The notes beneath the pieces are model-generated. The model saw nothing but the letters and a program-made list of their open reading frames with translations. It was not told the DNA's origin and ran no database searches. 64,000 nt of DNA from contig CATLJY010000929.1 of NCBI GenBank assembly GCA_949987705.1, positions 1-64,000 on the forward strand, given 5' to 3'. How positions within the stretch are numbered: the stretch's first letter is position 1; every line of letters begins with the position of its first letter. The position numbers were made by a program, and so were the translations under genes. Shown here one piece after another: positions 30,101 to 37,077 of the stretch. Origin of the DNA: Thereva unica. Taxonomy: Eukaryota > Arthropoda > Insecta > Diptera > Therevidae.

Positions 30101-32466
30101 GCGTAAAGTGGGATTCAATATCAGATTGTTTTACGTTCGAGGTTGCTCCCCTAAAGGTGCACCCAAATACAAAACGGCAAATACTTTCAGAATCCTCAAA
30201 AATATTTGATCCCCTCGGTTGGGTTTCACCTATCACGGTTTCGGTTAAAATTTTACTTCAACGTTTATGGCTTCAAAAATTCAACTGGGATGATCCACTT
30301 CCTACGGAAATTATATCCAAGTGGCTCACTCTACGTGCAGATCTACAGATGATAGAGAAACTTCGGATTCCAAGACTACTCTTTCATTCATCAAATAAGG
30401 TACAACTTCACGGATTTTCGGACGCATCTGAAGCAGCATACTCAGCAGTAATTTATTGTCGCAGTATCATGGAAAACGAAGATGTCAAGGTCCATATTAT
30501 CGCTTCCAAAACTAAAGTAGCCCCACTTAAGCAGCTGTCACTTCCACGCCTCGAGCTCTCTGGAGCTGTGCTACTAGTTCGTCTTTTAAAGTCTGTACTT
30601 ACGGCTCTCGATTTGAACTCACCTCAGATATTTGCCTGGACAGACTCCACTATTGTCCTTCATTGGCTCTCAGACGTTCCCAGACGTTGGAAAAGCTTTA
30701 TCGGCAATCGGACTTCTGAAATCCTGGATACTGTCCCAAGAAGTTCATGGAGACATGTCCGCTCCCACGACAATCCGGCTGACCTTGCATCTCGTGGTGC
30801 CTCTCCATCAGACTTAACACAATCAGACTTGTGGTGGACGGGCCCTGATTGGCTTCATCAGCCTCCAAGAAACTGGCCAGCGGAAGTCAAAGATCATCTT
30901 TCAGACACGGTCAATTTAGAAGAACGACAAGTCATCATATGCACATCCATCGAAGCGGCTGATAATGTATTTGCTAACTTATGCAAGAGATGCTCCTCCT
31001 ACTCCAGAATTATACGCACCATTGCTTATTGTATTCGATTCATGGACGTTATCAAAAAGGAGAGAACCACTCCATCGTCATTAAACTTGACAACAACAGA
31101 ACTTCGTCAGGCAACAACGCGATGTATCAAATTGATGCAACAAGCATCCTTTCCCAGGGAGATCGCAAAATTAACAACAAATAAACCCTTGCTTGTTAGC
31201 AGCGCAATTATCAACCTATATCCTTTCCTTGACACGGACGGCTTACTTCGGGTAGGAGGCAGGTTGGAACACTCAAGCCTCAATTTCAATGCTAAACATC
31301 CGATAATCCTACCTAAAGATCACATTTTAACTCTCCTACTAATCAGAGAAATGCATCATCAATATCTTCATCCAGGTACCTCATTACTACTCTCCATTCT
31401 ACGTCAACGGTATTGGATACTAGGAGCTAGAAACCTAGTACGTTCCATAAATCATGCATGCATCACATGCTTCCGACACAAGCGGAATTTAAATCATCAA
31501 TTAATGGGTTCGTTGCCATCTCCACGAGTTAACGTTTCGCGACCTTTTTCATCCGTTGGCATAGACTTCGCGGGACCAATCACAATAAGTACAAGAACCG
31601 GACGAGGTTCAAAAACTTCCAAAGCCTACATAGCATTGTTCGTTTGTCTAGCAGTGAAATGTTTGCACCTGGAGCTTGTAGGTAACTTAAGTTCGGAAGC
31701 GTTCGTTGCTGCTTTACGGCGATTCACAGCTCGGAGAGGCATCCCTAAACAAATTTTTTGCGACAATGGCACGAATTTGGTTGGAGGGAAAAAACATCTG
31801 ACACAACTTCATTCATTAGCGGTGAGCTCTCTCAAAATACCTATGGTTAATGATTTTTTATTACAGAACAGCATTGAATGGAAATTTTCTCCCCCCTATG
31901 CACCCAATTTTGGCGGGATTTGGGAGACTAACGTGAAAAGCGTTAAATGGCACTTAAAGCGAGTTCTTGGCGAAACAATCTTAGGTTTCGAGGAATTGAC
32001 AACCCTACTGTGCCAGATAGAAGCTATTATTAATTCAAGGCCTCTAATTCCATCGTCATCAGATGCAAACGACTATGAGGCCCTCACACCTAGCCATTTT
32101 TTGATTGGAGAAGCCATCACGTCCATTCCCGAACCTGATATTTCAAATGAGCGGATACCACTGGCCAATCGGTATAAACAAATCCAGCAAATGGTCCAGG
32201 GCTTCTGGAAACGCTGGCGGTCAGATTACCTGACTTCCCTGCAACAGCGTCCCAAGTGGTGCAAGCAACAGGCGTCGCTAACAGTTGGAGACTTGGTAAT
32301 CCTAGATGACAAATACCTACCCCCCACCCAATGGAGTCTGGGACGAATTGTGGCCGTTCACCCCGGGGCCGATGGGATTGTGCGAGTCGCAACGGTTCAA
32401 ACTGCTTCAGGTGTCTACAAGAGGGCTTCAAGCAATATGTCCAAATTGCCATCAAGCGACGGTTAA
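27133..32466 (+). CDS. BEL-2 gag-pol polyprotein, 1777 aa
   Basis: The first ATG of the frame is 27133 (upstream in-frame GTG/TTG codons are not needed). Order: BEL gag (LPRLQVPSFSGDYKEWHSF), zinc knuckles (CPKCKGEHFIYQC near residue 331, CFKCLGTSHSAQHC), an aspartic protease (LLLDSGSQVSLI near 513), a reverse transcriptase (SADVEKMYRQI; FYVDDLLTG near 921), RNase H (GFSDASEAAYSAVIY near 1094; ASKTKVAPL), an integrase (CITCFRHKR; GIDFAGPI; FCDNGTNL near 1541; FGGIWETNVKS) and a DUF5641-like C-terminus (QWSLGRIVAVHPG). There is no interruption. Frames on the minus strand inside it are shadows. Confidence 0.95.
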   Translation: MSTNSKLGRVKGILTRLHSYSNSIADSTSVEDISVRLEKLEDAWSEFSVIEDTLIDEDVSQSAEVMKIFEEYESKYYEAKSVFVREMSLRISHPASDRSSTNHSSTTNDTLTLLQQQQVLTNTLLQNSYSYHLPRLQVPSFSGDYKEWHSFKDLFDSSIHKNTNLSKAQRFQFLKASLKGAALAVIRHLPVTESNYDNAWKLLNERFNKRNHIATSFIKSFLEIPPVSQPTIKALRALCDTCEEAVKGLAALGSGADGRDIWLIHLLLGKLDLDTRTSWARRSVDTEFPTIGELLTFLNKRCSAMETATIGNKRPTAVKSLFTSSCNTTTSCPKCKGEHFIYQCPLYKADTPAARKIFAINNALCFKCLGTSHSAQHCRSKLICNQCNGKHHRLLHGSPIQQESNKIQNTFPIQRFSAKTQSSSINSDRSTVTQQPTININKAAHSSVYPKQSQDTTDSSSAHITSTEEDGNFTSSGNHSSAFTASIRGPTTTLLPTAVVYALDATNRSQKCRLLLDSGSQVSLITESCVKRLGHRRQQGRLSIDGLSSAGIGVTRGKVQLTLTSLWDATQHLTISAFILINLIPSLPATIIDISHVKDCENIQLADPFFFEPSSVDIVLGADKVFEVLLPGKISNVPHAPIFQETIFGWVAGGAVRAQENTVLACFNQVDHDIDKLLRSFWEIEEIPTDKCMYTPEESQCEQSFKDTLQCNQSNRYVVGLPFKDNIKHLGNGLSQALSRLKSMERRFSQNMKLKDAYVTFMREYELLEHMELITDEELESNMKNCFYLPHHAVFKNNKIRVVFDGSSKSSSGLSLNDVLMVGPTIQRDLTSILISFRKHKYAISADVEKMYRQILIRKEHQDFQRILWREGPEQQIKHYRLRTVTYGTSSAPFLATRSLFQIGEEIKSSHVHTAKAIQSDFYVDDLLTGANSLEEAQELRHSLTHHLKQHGFHLAKWRSNSSNLRSSPNENTHQNIAFSPSENLSKILGVKWDSISDCFTFEVAPLKVHPNTKRQILSESSKIFDPLGWVSPITVSVKILLQRLWLQKFNWDDPLPTEIISKWLTLRADLQMIEKLRIPRLLFHSSNKVQLHGFSDASEAAYSAVIYCRSIMENEDVKVHIIASKTKVAPLKQLSLPRLELSGAVLLVRLLKSVLTALDLNSPQIFAWTDSTIVLHWLSDVPRRWKSFIGNRTSEILDTVPRSSWRHVRSHDNPADLASRGASPSDLTQSDLWWTGPDWLHQPPRNWPAEVKDHLSDTVNLEERQVIICTSIEAADNVFANLCKRCSSYSRIIRTIAYCIRFMDVIKKERTTPSSLNLTTTELRQATTRCIKLMQQASFPREIAKLTTNKPLLVSSAIINLYPFLDTDGLLRVGGRLEHSSLNFNAKHPIILPKDHILTLLLIREMHHQYLHPGTSLLLSILRQRYWILGARNLVRSINHACITCFRHKRNLNHQLMGSLPSPRVNVSRPFSSVGIDFAGPITISTRTGRGSKTSKAYIALFVCLAVKCLHLELVGNLSSEAFVAALRRFTARRGIPKQIFCDNGTNLVGGKKHLTQLHSLAVSSLKIPMVNDFLLQNSIEWKFSPPYAPNFGGIWETNVKSVKWHLKRVLGETILGFEELTTLLCQIEAIINSRPLIPSSSDANDYEALTPSHFLIGEAITSIPEPDISNERIPLANRYKQIQQMVQGFWKRWRSDYLTSLQQRPKWCKQQASLTVGDLVILDDKYLPPTQWSLGRIVAVHPGADGIVRVATVQTASGVYKRASSNMSKLPSSDG

Positions 32467-32480
32467 GAATATTTCTTAAC

Positions 32481-32490
32481 GGCGGGAGGA
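32481..32490 (+). other. BEL-2 polypurine tract
   Basis: GGCGGGAGGA directly abuts the TGGATAAG start of the 3' LTR, 14 bp after the polyprotein stop. Confidence 0.75.
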
Positions 32491-32834
32491 TGGATAAGAT
32501 TACTAACGCACTTTCTACATATAAAATAGCATTAAGTCATTTTTAATAGTAGTCTTGATTTAAGACTACTGTATTTTCATCATCCAACTTTCAGAAGTAG
32601 TCTTGCTTCAAGACTACTATATGTTGCATTGTTATAATAACCGCTAGGCTAGCTCTAGATTTTGCCTTTTGTCATCACATTCTTGTTATCACTCTTGAAA
32701 GTACTCTCTAGGGATTCAGTCGGAATTTTGTTAACGTGATAATAAATGAAAGTTAATTTGTTAAAGTCAAGGTGTTTTCACTTAAGTAGATAAATTAAAT
32801 AAAATCTAAAGGTGGACAAGGATAATCTCCACCA
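32491..32834 (+). repeat. BEL-2 3' LTR
   Basis: 344-bp direct copy of 25836-26179 with no differences found by eye, followed by the second ATGAG duplication (32835-32839). Confidence 0.94.
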
Positions 32835-32839
32835 ATGAG
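32835..32839. repeat. BEL-2 target-site duplication, right (ATGAG)
   Basis: Second copy of the 5-bp duplication. The displaced last codons of the ATPase gene (ending in a TGA at 32844-32846) follow. Confidence 0.94.
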
Positions 32840-32885
32840 CCTATGAAGGAGCCCACCTAATCAGCTGACCAGGTCTTTCAGCTCT

Positions 32886-33880
32886 GCCTGGCTGGTCTGT
32901 CTGGCTGGTCTGTCTGGTTGGTTGGCTGGTCTGTCTGGCTGGTTGGCTGGTCTGTCTGGCTGGTCTGTCCGGCTGGTTGGCTGGTCTGTCTGGCTGGTTG
33001 GCTGGTCTGTCTGGCTGGTTGGCTGGTCTGTCTGGCTGGTTGGCTGGTCTGTCTGGCTGGTCTGTCTGGCTGGTTGGCTGGTCTGTCTGGCTGGTTGGCT
33101 GGTCTGTCTGGCTGGTCTGTCTGGCTGGTTGGCTGGTCTGTCTGGCTGGTTGGCTGGTCTGTCTGGCTGGTCTGTCTGGCTGGTTGGTTGGTCTGTCTGG
33201 CTGGTTGGCTGGTCTGTCTGGCTGGTTGGCTGGTCTGTCTGGCTGGTCTGTCTGGCTGGTTGGCTGGTCTGTCTGGCTGGTCTGTCTGGCTGGTTGGCTG
33301 GTCTGTCTGGCTGGTTGGCTGGTCTGTCTGGTTGGTTGGCTGGTCTGTCTGGCTGGTTGGCTGGTCTGTCTGGCTGGTCTGTCTGGCTGGTCTGTCTGGC
33401 TGGTTGGCTGGTCTGTCTGGCTGGTTGGCTGGTCTGTCTGGCTGGTTGGCTGGTCTGTCTGGCTGGTCTGTCTGGCTGGTTGGCTGGTCTGTCTGGCTGG
33501 TCTGTCTGGTTGGTTGGCTGGTCTGTCTGGCTGGTTGGCTGGTCTGTCTGGCTGGTCTGTCTGGCTGGTTGGCTGGTCTGTCTGGCTGGTTGGTTGGTCT
33601 GTCTGGCTGGTTGGCTGGTCTGTCTGGCTGGTTGGCTGGGCTGTCTGGCTGGTCTGTCTGGCTGGTTGGCTGGTCTGTCTGGCTGGTTGGCTGGTCTGTC
33701 TGGCTGGTTGGCTGGTCTGTCTGGCTGGTCTGTCTGGCTGGTTGGTTGGTCTGTCTGGCTGGTTGGCTGGTCTGTCTGGCTGGTTGGCTGGTCTGTCTGG
33801 CTGGTGTGTCTGGCTGGTCGGTCTGTCTGTCTGTCTGGCTGGTCTGTCTGGCTGATCTATCTGGTTGACCTGCCTGGTAC
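32886..33880. repeat. About 1-kb CTGG/TCTG minisatellite inside the Polinton
   Basis: A nearly A-free plus strand is built of a 21-bp unit (TCTGTCTGGCTGG followed by TTGGCTGG) alternating with a 13-bp variant lacking the last 8 bases. Because 21 is a multiple of three and the motif has no stops, long open frames appear in several frames on both strands, e.g. 32841-34049 minus with RPANQPD/RQTSQPA repeats. These are not credible genes. The array fills the gap between the ATPase stop and the next promoter. Confidence 0.93.
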
Positions 33881-33889
33881 GTCTGGATC

Positions 33890-33924
33890 TATATAAATGC
33901 TTATTAGCATAGCTGTATATCATT
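33890..33924 (+). promoter_or_regulatory. Core promoter of the DUF8207-like gene
   Basis: TATATAAA at 33890-33897 and a TCATTG initiator at 33920-33925, 30 bp apart. The start site falls after the first upstream ATG (33897) and so favours the ATG at 33951. Confidence 0.7.
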
Positions 33925-33950
33925 GTAGCTGTAACCACACGTGTAGCAAC

Positions 33951-34832
33951 ATGAATGAAAAATTGATGAAGGATATTATAAAAACACGTGAGGCTATACG
34001 AAGAAAATATAAAGCTCTCAAGACTGGTAAAATTGAATCTGAAGCTCAATTAGAGGAAACATTTAAACCTATAACCAACACGCTGAAAAAGCTCACAACA
34101 ACAGCAGCATCAGTGAAACTTGAACCAAAGGAAGAAGAAGATGAAATTAAGCACGAGGGCAATGAAGAAGCATACACACCACCACCACCACCACGTAAAT
34201 ACTTAAAGCTAGAGCCACCGAGTTATTCTGAGGATGATGATGATGATGATGATCAGTTTGTCACACCTACAAAAGAACCAAAATTAGAGTCTGCAGACCA
34301 GATACTAAACAAATATAAACAACTACTGGAAAATGATAGCACGAGAATTGATAAAACGTATGGAGCGTACTATAAGAACGATATGTGGAATATTGGTAAT
34401 TCGAGATTAAAAGTTGATAAAGAATACTTTCTTATAGATGGCAAGCGGTACAAGATAACTGAAGGTCTAGCTGAATTAATTTTTATGAAAAAGCCTCGAG
34501 GCTACTCAAAAGAAGACTTGTCCAATTATCAAAAAATTGTAAATGATACATGCACCCACAGACGTGATTTTAAGGAAAACCAGCAAATAAAAGGAACAAA
34601 TAGCTTCAAATATAGAAACATAATAAAAAAGTTGATTCACACTCCTCATACTGGAACGGGAATAATGCAAATTCCAAAGAAAAATATCGATTACATATAT
34701 TGGGATGACCCCAATGAGCTAGTTGATAGGCTCCGAATATTGATAGCATCGCAGCAAGCTGGAAATAATAGCCATAGTAATGAAATAGTGTCAATCATTG
34801 AGGAGTTGCGGGAAGCTGACATTATAGTATAA
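33951..34832 (+). CDS. Conserved Polinton protein, DUF8207-like, 293 aa
   Basis: The start at 33951 is chosen because the promoter places transcription start at about 33922. An N-terminal helical basic segment (MKDIIKTREAIRRKYKALKTG) is followed by an acidic, Pro-rich, presumably disordered linker with runs of D and P. The C-terminal half is the conserved domain (YGAYYKNDMWNIGNSRL, FLIDGKRYKITEGLAELIFMK, YIYWDDPNELVDRLRILIAS, EIVSIIEELREADII). This C-terminal block is common in arthropod Polintons and has no established function that I know of. The stop codon is part of the TATA box of the next gene. Confidence 0.85.
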   Translation: MNEKLMKDIIKTREAIRRKYKALKTGKIESEAQLEETFKPITNTLKKLTTTAASVKLEPKEEEDEIKHEGNEEAYTPPPPPRKYLKLEPPSYSEDDDDDDDQFVTPTKEPKLESADQILNKYKQLLENDSTRIDKTYGAYYKNDMWNIGNSRLKVDKEYFLIDGKRYKITEGLAELIFMKKPRGYSKEDLSNYQKIVNDTCTHRRDFKENQQIKGTNSFKYRNIIKKLIHTPHTGTGIMQIPKKNIDYIYWDDPNELVDRLRILIASQQAGNNSHSNEIVSIIEELREADIIV

Positions 34833-34835
34833 ATA
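34828..34835 (+). promoter_or_regulatory. TATA box containing the DUF8207-like stop codon
   Basis: GTATAAATA: the TAA at 34830-34832 ends the upstream gene and the TATAAATA serves the collagen-like gene (ATG 34870). Same design as 23897-23904. Confidence 0.65.
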
Positions 34836-34869
34836 TTCCCACCCACATAGAACTATTAACATTTCGGAA

Positions 34870-35226
34870 ATGAGCGTTGACAAGTTTGGTCGATCTTTTA
34901 AACGGCAAAAATTTAGAGCAGTGGGTGATCGCGGTCCACCTGGAATTCCTGGAAAAGACGGTCCTGCTGGACCAAAAGGAAACGGTTTCAATTTAACATC
35001 AGATGGTGACTATGATCTTACCTTGAAAAGAATCAAAAACCTAGGTGATCCAAAAGAAAATGCTGACGCTGCAACCAAAAACTATGTCGACGAAGAAATA
35101 CGGGAAAGCATTGACAAAGCAGTAGAGAATCTAACGATGTTCATTTATCGCGAAATTGCGAAGATCGAAAATTATATATTCTCACACATAATTAATAAGA
35201 AGGCTGAAAATGGCATCTCTGAGTAA
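34870..35226 (+). CDS. Collagen-like fibre protein, 118 aa
   Basis: The ATG at 34870 follows the TATA by about 38 bp. A short head (MSVDKFGRSFKRQKFRAVGD) leads into six Gly-X-Y triplets (GPPGIPGKDGPAGPKG region, residues about 20-37). Then comes a domain with LTSDGDYDLTLKRIKNLGDP and DAATKNYVDEEI and a C-terminal helix that looks like a trimeric coiled coil. Short collagen plus a tail-fibre-like NLxDPxxxxDAxTKxYVD motif suggests a trimeric virion spike or fibre; this is inference from sequence type. Its last codons overlap the start of the integrase gene (ATG 35210). Confidence 0.78.
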   Translation: MSVDKFGRSFKRQKFRAVGDRGPPGIPGKDGPAGPKGNGFNLTSDGDYDLTLKRIKNLGDPKENADAATKNYVDEEIRESIDKAVENLTMFIYREIAKIENYIFSHIINKKAENGISE

Positions 35227-36133
35227 GAGGCAAGTAGTAAATGAGCTTCACAAACCTGCACGTCGAAATTTTTCTAAGCGGAGAGTTATCATTAGGTCTG
35301 GATGATTTGTGGCAGGCTGACTTGGTGGAAATGGATGCATATAAACATGTAAACAAAGGATTCCGCTACTTACTGACTGTAATTGATGCATTTTCTAAAT
35401 ATGCCTGGGCTATGCCAATTAAAAGAAAAACCGGTCCAGAAGTCACAGAAGCGATGCAATCAATATTTAAAGATGGGTGCACACCTAACAATTTGCAAAC
35501 GGATGATGGTAAGGAATTCTACAACTCTCACTTTCAAAAGCTAATGAGCAATTATAAAATCAACCACTACTCAACATATACATCGCTTAAGGCATCAATA
35601 GTGGAAAGATTCAACCGAACTTTAAAGAGCATGATGTGGAAGGAATTTAGCATGAATGGATCCTACAAATGGATTTCTATGATGAAAAAACTGCTATCAC
35701 ATACAATGCAAAAAAACATCGAACAATTAAAATGCGTCCCTGTGATGTTAATAGGACAAATGAAAAGCTACTTCTTGCTACAGCCTATAATCACATCAAA
35801 ATTGCCCCTTCACCTGCATATAAAATAGGAGACCGCGTCCGCATAAGCAAATATAAACATCTATTTGAAAAAGGCTACACACCAAACTGGACAACTGAAA
35901 TCTTTAAAATCTCCAAGGTTCAACTGACTAATCCACCGACATATCAACTTGAGGACTACCAGGGCAACCCCATTAAAGGTGGATTCTATGAAAAGGAATT
36001 GCAGAAAGTTAAACATTCAGATCTCTACCTAGTTGAAAAAATATTGAAAAAGAGCGGTGATAAAGTTTATGTTAAATGGTTGGGGTTCACACGAGAACAT
36101 AATTCTTGGATAAATGCTAATGATGTATTATAA
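35210..36133 (+). pseudogene. Polinton retroviral-type integrase with chromodomain, two frameshifts
   Basis: The ATG at 35210 opens a frame (MASLSKRQVVNELHKPARRNF) that breaks near 35285-35300. The core then continues in another frame with catalytic Asp at 35319 (LWQADLVEMD), Asp at 35502 (TDDGKEF) and Glu at 35604 (VERFNRT), 34 codons after the second Asp. Near 35700 the frame shifts back to the first one. There YNAKKHRTIKMRP, an SH3-like KIGDRVRISK segment and a C-terminal chromodomain (YLVEKILKK...VYVKWLGF...NSWI) follow. All catalytic residues are present, but the two compensating indels inactivate the gene as read. The chromodomain may target chromatin. Assembly errors are an alternative explanation. 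Confidence 0.88.
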
Positions 36134-36137
36134 ATTA

Positions 36138-36175
36138 AATAAAAAGACATTTTTTTATAACAAATTTGTTTTATT
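36138..36175. terminator. Convergent poly(A) signals between integrase and the PPP1R15-like gene
   Basis: AATAAA at 36138-36143 (+) and 36175-36170 (-), with the minus-strand signal inside the last codons of the converging ORF. This repeats the arrangement at 21316-21359. Confidence 0.6.
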
Positions 36176-36385
36176 TTCAAATCTTATGCTATATATTTTT
36201 TCACGATGATGTTGGTTTAATATGGGCTCTAGGATTTTGCCTGTATTGATGACTCTCTGTTGAAATCTGCATCTATCAAGGGCACTTATATGCCATTGCC
36301 CCATACGGCTAGCTCTATAAGCGAAATCCCATACATGCATAATATGTAATTCAGGCGCTAGTGTAAATCGAACCCTTTTCTGCAT
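36155..36385 (-). CDS. Small protein resembling the PP1-binding domain of PPP1R15/GADD34, 76 aa
   Basis: The ATG at 36385 lies inside the 3' end of the upstream gene (28-nt overlap, different frame). Residues 4-7 are RVRF, a perfect RVxF protein-phosphatase-1 docking motif. Then come His14, Val18-Trp19, an Arg27-x-Gly29-x-Trp31 pattern and Asp37-Arg38-x-Arg40-Phe41 with Arg44. Spacing of these residues follows the C-terminal domain of PPP1R15 family members without a gap over about 42 residues. Family members recruit PP1 (with actin) to dephosphorylate eIF2alpha, and some large DNA viruses carry versions that keep host translation on. A similar role for this product is inference. The last codons overlap a poly(A) signal and give a NKTNLL tail. 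Confidence 0.72.
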   Translation of the reverse strand: MQKRVRFTLAPELHIMHVWDFAYRASRMGQWHISALDRCRFQQRVINTGKILEPILNQHHREKIYSIRFENKTNLL

Positions 36386-36660
36386 TCTCTACAGCTGCTT
36401 TTGGTGATCCGGACATAAAAATTTACTAGGCGTTGAACTTCCCGTTTGTACCGCTCCACAAAACAGCATCCACATGTATCTGGTCCACAAGTTGTTTTAT
36501 CGTTCGACCATGGGCAGTTCTTGTAATGTGCTCCATGTATAGAATAAACTTTTCCAGCATTTTCGTATTCTTGAACATATCTATAGAGTTGTTCTATTTT
36601 ACCCTTATGCTCCTCCAACAGTATACTAGAATATTCTTCGAGAAATTTTGGTATGCTCAT
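36358..36660 (-). CDS. Unrecognised cysteine-rich protein, 100 aa
   Basis: The ATG at 36660 is 2 nt after the stop of the upstream small gene. Residues 1-40 are predicted helical and acidic (FLEEYSSILLEEHKGKIEQL). Seven cysteines follow at 49, 58, 63, 65, 66, 90 and 93, with His42 and His45 nearby (CGPDTCGCC, CRECRKGF), suggesting zinc binding. I do not recognise a family. Its tight packing with the PPP1R15-like gene and shared promoter suggest co-expression. Confidence 0.65.
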   Translation of the reverse strand: MSIPKFLEEYSSILLEEHKGKIEQLYRYVQEYENAGKVYSIHGAHYKNCPWSNDKTTCGPDTCGCCFVERYKREVQRLVNFYVRITKSSCRECRKGFDLH

Positions 36661-36662
36661 AT

Positions 36663-36842
36663 TTACTTATCTTTTATCTGCTGATATCTTATGGATGAAG
36701 AAGTATCTTTACTCTCAGATGATGATGATGATTGCTTCGATTTAATTGATAGAGAATTCAGTTGATATTTTAATTCTTTTACTTTGCTTCCTTTATCACC
36801 CTTTTCCTCAAGCAATCTGGTAGAATCCTTATAACTGTTCAT
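36663..36842 (-). CDS. Unrecognised serine-rich small protein, 59 aa
   Basis: The first gene of the right-end minus-strand cluster, ATG at 36842, about 20 nt downstream of the predicted transcription start. It is Lys/Ser-rich and low in complexity (KSKQSSSSSESKDTSSS), probably disordered. No family is recognised. Position directly ahead of two further ORFs with 2-nt and -28-nt spacing argues that it is real or acts as a leader ORF. Confidence 0.5.
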   Translation of the reverse strand: MNSYKDSTRLLEEKGDKGSKVKELKYQLNSLSIKSKQSSSSSESKDTSSSIRYQQIKDK

Positions 36843-36860
36843 CACCGCAACCGGAAGAAA

Positions 36861-36895
36861 ACTAACCTAACATTCCCCCTTCAAGGATTTATATA
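36861..36895 (-). promoter_or_regulatory. Core promoter of the right-end small-gene cluster
   Basis: Minus-strand TATATAAAT at 36895-36887 and TTAGTTT initiator-like site at about 36866-36861, the same TTAGT type seen at the ATPase and capsid genes. No other TATA is visible before the next two ORFs. Confidence 0.6.
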
Positions 36896-37077
36896 CATAA
36901 TAATTGAATCAAAGATCATTACAAAAGATCCCTCAAGAGCTTCTTTAATTCTTAATTCAACTAGCTTCCCACAGCTGGCGCTCACATCTCGCACCAACTT
37001 CCCACCCCATGCCGGTTCTGGGCCACGCAAACATACATCCAGAGCCTTAAGTCACATCCCCAAATCCCATGCCAGCT

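Larger units (their letters stand above)
25836..32834 (+). mobile_element. BEL/Pao LTR retrotransposon BEL-2, full length
   Basis: It is 6,999 bp with 344-bp LTRs that look identical by eye, a tRNA-Tyr type primer site, a polypurine tract and one intact 1,777-codon gag-pol frame. A perfect 5-bp duplication flanks it. All known requirements for activity are visible. It is a different family from BEL-1 by LTR and protein sequence. Confidence 0.95.

Noticed and set aside
33897..33950. Upstream ATG of the DUF8207-like gene
   Set aside because: It overlaps the TATA box and lies before the predicted start site; the ATG at 33951 fits the conserved N-terminus.
32841..34049. 402-aa minus-strand frame of RPANQPD/RQTSQPA repeats, and three ~300-aa plus-strand frames
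   Set aside because: Produced by a stop-free 21/13-bp minisatellite that is open in several frames on both strands; overlaps the start of a real gene.
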